Positions 60,535 to 64,000 of a stretch of 64,000 nucleotides of DNA are shown here, one piece after another (within the stretch, counting starts at the first letter, position 1; the number at the start of each line of letters is the position of its first letter). The position numbers and the translations under genes were made by a program. Under the pieces are notes generated by a model, which was given only the letters and a program-made list of their open reading frames with translations, was not told where the DNA came from and searched no databases. The stretch is from Gemmatimonadaceae bacterium. GTDB lineage: Bacteria; Gemmatimonadota; Gemmatimonadetes; Gemmatimonadales; Gemmatimonadaceae. The DNA is taken from positions 62,001 through 126,000 of the forward strand of contig DATNEW010000027.1 in NCBI GenBank assembly GCA_035606695.1. Direction: 5' to 3'.

Positions 60535-61749
60535 GTGAGCCGACCGCTCGCGATCGTTGCCATCTCGCAGGTCTACACGCCCGATCCCGCGAGCGTCGGG
60601 AGGTATCTCGCCGACGCGACCTCCGAGCTCGTGCGCCGCGGCCACCGCGTCACGGTCTACACGGCAGCGCGCGGCTACGACGACCCGTCCCTTCGGTACC
60701 CGGCGCGCGAAGTGATCGATGGTGTCGAGGTCCGACGCCTGCCGTTTTCATGGTTTGGCAAGACCTCGATCCTGTTGCGATTGATCGGCGGCTTGTCGTT
60801 CATCGCGCAGGCGAGCTTCCGCGCGTTGTTCATGCGACGGCTCGATGTCCTCCTGATCAGCACGACGCCGCCGGTCGTGCCACTCGCGGCACTCGTTCTC
60901 CGCGCGCTTCGGCGCCCGCGCCTCGTGTACTGGATCATGGATCTCAATCCGGACCAACTCGTCGCGCTCGGCGGCGCCAGGCCGGGGAGCATATCGGTTC
61001 GGTTATTCAATTGGTTGAATAGAAAGACCTTGGCGGCGGCCGCGTCGATCATCGTGCTGGACCGCTTCATGCTCGAGCGCGTGAATCGCAAGGTCGACGT
61101 GAGCGACAAGGCGGTGGTGATTCCACCGTGGATGCACGACGACAAGCTCGTCGCGATTCCGCGCGAGGCGAATTCATTCCGCACCGAGCATGTGCCGAAC
61201 GAACGGCTCGCGATCATGTACAGCGGCAATCATAGTCCGGCCAATCCGCTCGACACGATTCTCGAGGCCGCCGCCGCGCTCCGCGACGATCCGCGCTTCA
61301 CGTTCCTGTTCGTGGGTGGCGGCTCGCGAAAGCGCGACGTGGAGCGGCTGCAGCTCCCGAATGTCGTGTCGCTGCCCTATCAACCCGAGGAGCGGCTGCC
61401 CGAGTCGCTCAGCGCCGGCGACGTGCACGTCATCACGATGGGTGACGAAGTCGTCGGCATCGTTCATCCATCCAAGATCTATGCGGCGTTGGCGATCGGC
61501 CGTCCATCGCTGTACATCGGGCCGCGAGAATCGCCGCTCGCCGATTTGATCCGCGAGTTCCGTGTCGGGTGGGTGCTCGAGCACGGTGATGTGGACGGCG
61601 TCGTCCGCGCGCTCGACGAAGCGGCGGCGAATCCCGGTTCGCTCGAATTGATCGGCGAACGCGCTCGCGGAATGGCGCGCGCGCGTCTCAGCCAGGCGCT
61701 GCTCTGTTCAGCGCTGTGCGACGTCATCGACGGCAGCGGCGTTCAGTGA
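60535..61749 (+). CDS. Glycosyltransferase family 4 (WcaI/WbuB-like)
   Basis: The protein has 404 residues. The GTG at 60535 gives the expected N-terminus PLAIVAISQVYTPDPASVGR. LVYWIMDLNPDQLVALG, LAIMYSGNHSPANPLDTILE and VGIVHPSKIYAALAIGRPSL are features of the WcaI/WbuB group, which often transfers fucose or FucNAc. It ends tail to tail with the minus-strand WecA-like gene (seven-base overlap). It is probably an early-acting transferase for the glycan started by that WecA-like enzyme, by analogy with wbu/wbp clusters. Confidence 0.85.
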   Translation: MSRPLAIVAISQVYTPDPASVGRYLADATSELVRRGHRVTVYTAARGYDDPSLRYPAREVIDGVEVRRLPFSWFGKTSILLRLIGGLSFIAQASFRALFMRRLDVLLISTTPPVVPLAALVLRALRRPRLVYWIMDLNPDQLVALGGARPGSISVRLFNWLNRKTLAAAASIIVLDRFMLERVNRKVDVSDKAVVIPPWMHDDKLVAIPREANSFRTEHVPNERLAIMYSGNHSPANPLDTILEAAAALRDDPRFTFLFVGGGSRKRDVERLQLPNVVSLPYQPEERLPESLSAGDVHVITMGDEVVGIVHPSKIYAALAIGRPSLYIGPRESPLADLIREFRVGWVLEHGDVDGVVRALDEAAANPGSLELIGERARGMARARLSQALLCSALCDVIDGSGVQ

Positions 61750-62771
61750 TTGCCGCGGAACGGCGCGCGCCGTTCCACGAGCACGTACAACACGCACAAG
61801 ATCACCGAGCCGGCGACCAGTGCAGCCGGCAGTCGTCGGGGCGCCTGCTGCGCGTACCAGGCGAGCCCGGCGAGTACGAGCGTCGTGAGGAGCGCCGCGC
61901 TCGTCGTCCGCGCGTGCGACCAGCCGCTCTGCGTCATGCGTTGATAGGCGTGACTGCGATGCGCTTCATACCATCGCTCACCGTGTCGCACACGTCGCAC
62001 CAGCGTCACGGTCGCGTCGAAGGTGAAGACGCCGAGCATCATCACCCACGACACGATCGGGACGGCATGAGCATTCTCTGAACCCACGGCGAGTGCGCCG
62101 AACAGAAAGCCGAGCAGGCCGGAGCTCGTGTCGCCCATGAATATCTTCGCGGGCTGCCAATTCCACACGAGGAAGCCGAGGCACGCGGCGCTCGTCAGCG
62201 CGGCGATCGCCGCGAGTCCCGCGGCACCGGCGGAAGCTAGCACGAGGCTCGCGGCCCCGCCGACCACGGCCGCTTCTCCCGCCGCAATGCCGTCGATGCC
62301 GTCCATGAAGTTGTACAGGTTCGTCATCCACACGATGAACAGGACGGCGAGCACCGGACCGAGCGGCCCGAGCGGAATCGAGATCAACCCAAGGTCGATC
62401 GACGAGAAACCGCCAAGCAGCCGGACCGCGAAGATTGCCGCGACGACATGGACCGCGCTTCGACTGCGCACGGACACGTCGCCACGATCGTCCATCCAGC
62501 CGACGAACGCGACCAGTGCGCCGCCGCCCGCCATGGCGGCCGTCTGCGCCGCCGTGAGGATGCCGAGGACGTCCATCACGACGAGCGCGAGCAACACGAC
62601 GGACGCGATCGCGACCCCGCCGCCGCGCGGAGTCGGCACGGTGTGCGAGCTGCGATGCGACGGAATATCGAGAATCTGACGCCGGCGCGCGTATCCGATG
62701 TACACGCGGGTCGCCGCGAGCGTCACGACACAAACGAAGAACAGTGCGATCGCGGTCGTTGCCAATGTCAT
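61743..62771 (-). CDS. Polyprenyl-phosphate N-acetylhexosamine-1-phosphate transferase (WecA/WbpL family)
   Basis: The protein has 342 residues with ten or eleven membrane helices. SHTVPTPRGGGVAIA, VGWMDDRGDVSVRSR, NLYNFMDGIDGIAAGE and KIFMGDTSSGLLGFLFGAL contain the conserved Asp residues of the MraY/WecA family. HRSHAYQRM is the cytoplasmic loop typical of WbpL-type enzymes. It starts a repeat unit by placing a HexNAc-1-P on undecaprenyl phosphate. It is coupled by ATGA to the epimerase gene upstream, the standard wbpK-wbpL-type pair. It is the second initiating transferase in the window. Confidence 0.9.
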   Translation of the reverse strand: MTLATTAIALFFVCVVTLAATRVYIGYARRRQILDIPSHRSSHTVPTPRGGGVAIASVVLLALVVMDVLGILTAAQTAAMAGGGALVAFVGWMDDRGDVSVRSRSAVHVVAAIFAVRLLGGFSSIDLGLISIPLGPLGPVLAVLFIVWMTNLYNFMDGIDGIAAGEAAVVGGAASLVLASAGAAGLAAIAALTSAACLGFLVWNWQPAKIFMGDTSSGLLGFLFGALAVGSENAHAVPIVSWVMMLGVFTFDATVTLVRRVRHGERWYEAHRSHAYQRMTQSGWSHARTTSAALLTTLVLAGLAWYAQQAPRRLPAALVAGSVILCVLYVLVERRAPFRGNH

Positions 62772-63760
62772 CGCGGCCGCGCCAGCGCGCCTTCATACCA
62801 CATCGCCGTTTCTTGGAGCGCGTCACGCATGGGGATCGGCGTATAGTGTGTCGTCTTGCGCAGTCGCGTGATGTCCACTTGAAGCGATTCCGTCAGGCGC
62901 GCGATAGCCGGTCGCATGGCCGGCAGGCCAAACAGGCCATGCATTGGATCAACGATTCGCGCTCCGGCGCGCAGCATCCAAAGCGGCACGGGAACGAGTC
63001 GCGCCGGCCGGCCCATCGCCGCGGCGATTCGCCGGACGAGCTCCGCCGCGGATACATCGTCGTCATCGCTCACGAAAAACACCGACCCCGCCGCCGCATC
63101 GCTCGCGAGCACCGCGTCGACGGCTCGCACTGCGTTGCCGCTGTAGAGGAAACTGCGCCGATTGTGAACGGCGCCGAGCGGAACGGGAATGCCTCGCTTC
63201 ACGAGGGCGAAGAGCTGCGGAATGTTTCCTTTCATCTGCGGGCCGTACACCGCCGGTAGCCGCAACACGGACACGGCCATGTCATGTGCACACGACAGCG
63301 CGAGACGTTCTGCCTCGAGTTTGCTTCGGCCGTAGGCGTCGAGCGGCTCTGGTGGCGTGAGCTCGGTCCACGGACGCTCACTGCGTTCGCCGACCGCCTT
63401 GACGGAACTCGTAATTACGACTTTCTCGACGCCGGCATGCGTCGCGGCAGATAACACGGCCCGCGTACCCTCGACGTTCACGGCCCGATACTGCGCCTCG
63501 GCGTCGGCTGACGTTTCGCGCATCTGGTGAACGCGAGCCGCCAGATGCACGACGACGCCTGCCCCATGCATCCCACGGCGCAGGCTGTCTTCATCGCGAA
63601 GATCGTCGCCGAACACCGGCTCGACGCCGGAGGGAATCTTGGATCCGCGACGAATGAACCCGCGAACATGGAGTCCGCGCTCAACCCATTCCTTGCACAA
63701 CGCGTGGCCGAGGAAGCCGCTCGCTCCCGTCACGAACATGAATGACACGAGGTCAAACAT
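62768..63760 (-). CDS. NAD-dependent sugar epimerase/reductase (WbpK-like)
   Basis: The protein has 330 residues from the ATG at 63760; an alternative ATG at 63739 directly precedes FVTGASGFLGHALC. It is an extended SDR with VVHLAARVHQMRE, ITSSVKAVG, DAYGRSKLEAE (Tyr and Lys of Y-x-x-x-K) and LRLPAVYGPQMKGN. The WbpK-type members reduce or epimerise UDP-4-keto-6-deoxy-HexNAc to a FucNAc- or QuiNAc-type sugar. The keto precursor would come from the CapD/WbpM-like enzyme at 19885, and the product would be used by the coupled WecA/WbpL-like gene. Confidence 0.82.
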   Translation of the reverse strand: MFDLVSFMFVTGASGFLGHALCKEWVERGLHVRGFIRRGSKIPSGVEPVFGDDLRDEDSLRRGMHGAGVVVHLAARVHQMRETSADAEAQYRAVNVEGTRAVLSAATHAGVEKVVITSSVKAVGERSERPWTELTPPEPLDAYGRSKLEAERLALSCAHDMAVSVLRLPAVYGPQMKGNIPQLFALVKRGIPVPLGAVHNRRSFLYSGNAVRAVDAVLASDAAAGSVFFVSDDDDVSAAELVRRIAAAMGRPARLVPVPLWMLRAGARIVDPMHGLFGLPAMRPAIARLTESLQVDITRLRKTTHYTPIPMRDALQETAMWYEGALARPR

Positions 63761-63848
63761 AACCGGCGGAACGGCTCGCTTGCCTATATTTCCCGCGCGG
63801 CACGTGAAGGAAAGAAGCGCACGCCGCGCGGCCGGTAGCCAAGGGCAA
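63761..63848. promoter_or_regulatory. Divergent promoter region with a GC-rich inverted repeat
   Basis: The 88-bp gap between the epimerase (minus) and the last glycosyltransferase (plus) has a TATATT box (63785-63790). It is followed by a perfect 9-bp inverted repeat, ccgcgcggc (63793-63801) and gccgcgcgg (63823-63831), with a 21-base spacer. The repeat could be an operator or a 5' leader hairpin. AAGGG at 63841-63845 may be the ribosome binding site of the plus-strand gene. No convincing -35 box is visible. Confidence 0.35.
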
Positions 63849-64000
63849 ATGACCAAGACCGTTCTCTTCGTTCAGCACGCGAACACGGACTATTACCCGA
63901 CGACTTACAACGCGTCGCGTCTGCTGGCCGGTGAAGGGTTTCATGTAATCGTGTGCTGCCGGGGTGACCGTCAGGTAGTCATTCCGGAATACGGGCGAGG
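63849..64000 (+). CDS. Glycosyltransferase, GT-B type, N-terminal fragment (cut by right edge)
   Basis: An open frame from the ATG at 63849 to the window end (50 codons) begins MTKTVLFVQHANTDYYPT and continues YNASRLLAGEGFHVIVCCRG. A Rossmann-like first strand, polar turn and second strand are the usual opening of GT4-type enzymes. AAGGG lies just upstream. Too little is present to name a family. The identification rests on the N-terminal pattern and its neighbours. Confidence 0.5.
   Translation, partial: MTKTVLFVQHANTDYYPTTYNASRLLAGEGFHVIVCCRGDRQVVIPEYGR

Overview
This window is almost entirely one giant surface-polysaccharide locus from a GC-rich Gram-negative bacterium. The Gram-negative reading rests on Wza-type outer-membrane export proteins, Wzi-like barrels, an O-antigen-ligase-family enzyme and a Wzm/Wzt exporter. 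GTG and TTG starts are common and most neighbours overlap by ATGA or GTGA. The style would fit a Gemmatimonadota-like soil bacterium, but no rRNA or marker gene is present, so that placement is a guess. I see no tRNA, rRNA, insertion sequence, integrase or CRISPR array.

Left part (1-23011), genes on both strands: the end of rmlD, a PAP2 phosphatase, a very large SLBB export protein and a GT9 enzyme. A minus-strand operon then encodes export protein, Wzz with a degenerate kinase domain, and ligase/polymerase. These are followed by glycosyltransferases, a WbaP/ExoY-type initiating transferase, a four-repeat putative lipoprotein, two Wzi-like barrels, a Wzx flippase, a membrane-bound CapD/WbpM-type 4,6-dehydratase and a second Wzz. 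Together these make a Wzx/Wzy-type assembly line.

Middle part (23449-56391): about 33 kb with every gene on the plus strand, headed by a short NusG/RfaH-like factor and ended by a convincing intrinsic terminator. It encodes a nonulosonic-acid pathway of legionaminic type: CBS-nucleotidyltransferase, LegB-like dehydratase, LegC-like aminotransferase, NeuC/LegG-like epimerase and NeuB/LegI-like synthase. An SpsF-like cytidylyltransferase and an unusual oxidoreductase, class III aminotransferase and SDR set accompany it. Modifying enzymes follow: two sugar N-formyltransferases, two methyltransferases, and a HisH-WbpG-HisF amidine-forming trio. A Wzm/Wzt ABC exporter, a second polymerase-like membrane protein and many glycosyltransferases complete it.

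Right part (56469-64000): a NodU-type carbamoyltransferase, three glycosyltransferases, a minus-strand epimerase plus WecA/WbpL-type initiating transferase pair, and the start of another glycosyltransferase at the right edge.

The most interesting reading is a predicted nonulosonic-acid-containing glycan in which an N-formyltransferase stands where the legionaminic-acid pathway normally has an N-acetyltransferase. It may carry further amination, amidination and carbamoylation, and the long operon may be controlled by a dedicated antiterminator. Short tandem repeats sit exactly on gene junctions in the same operon.
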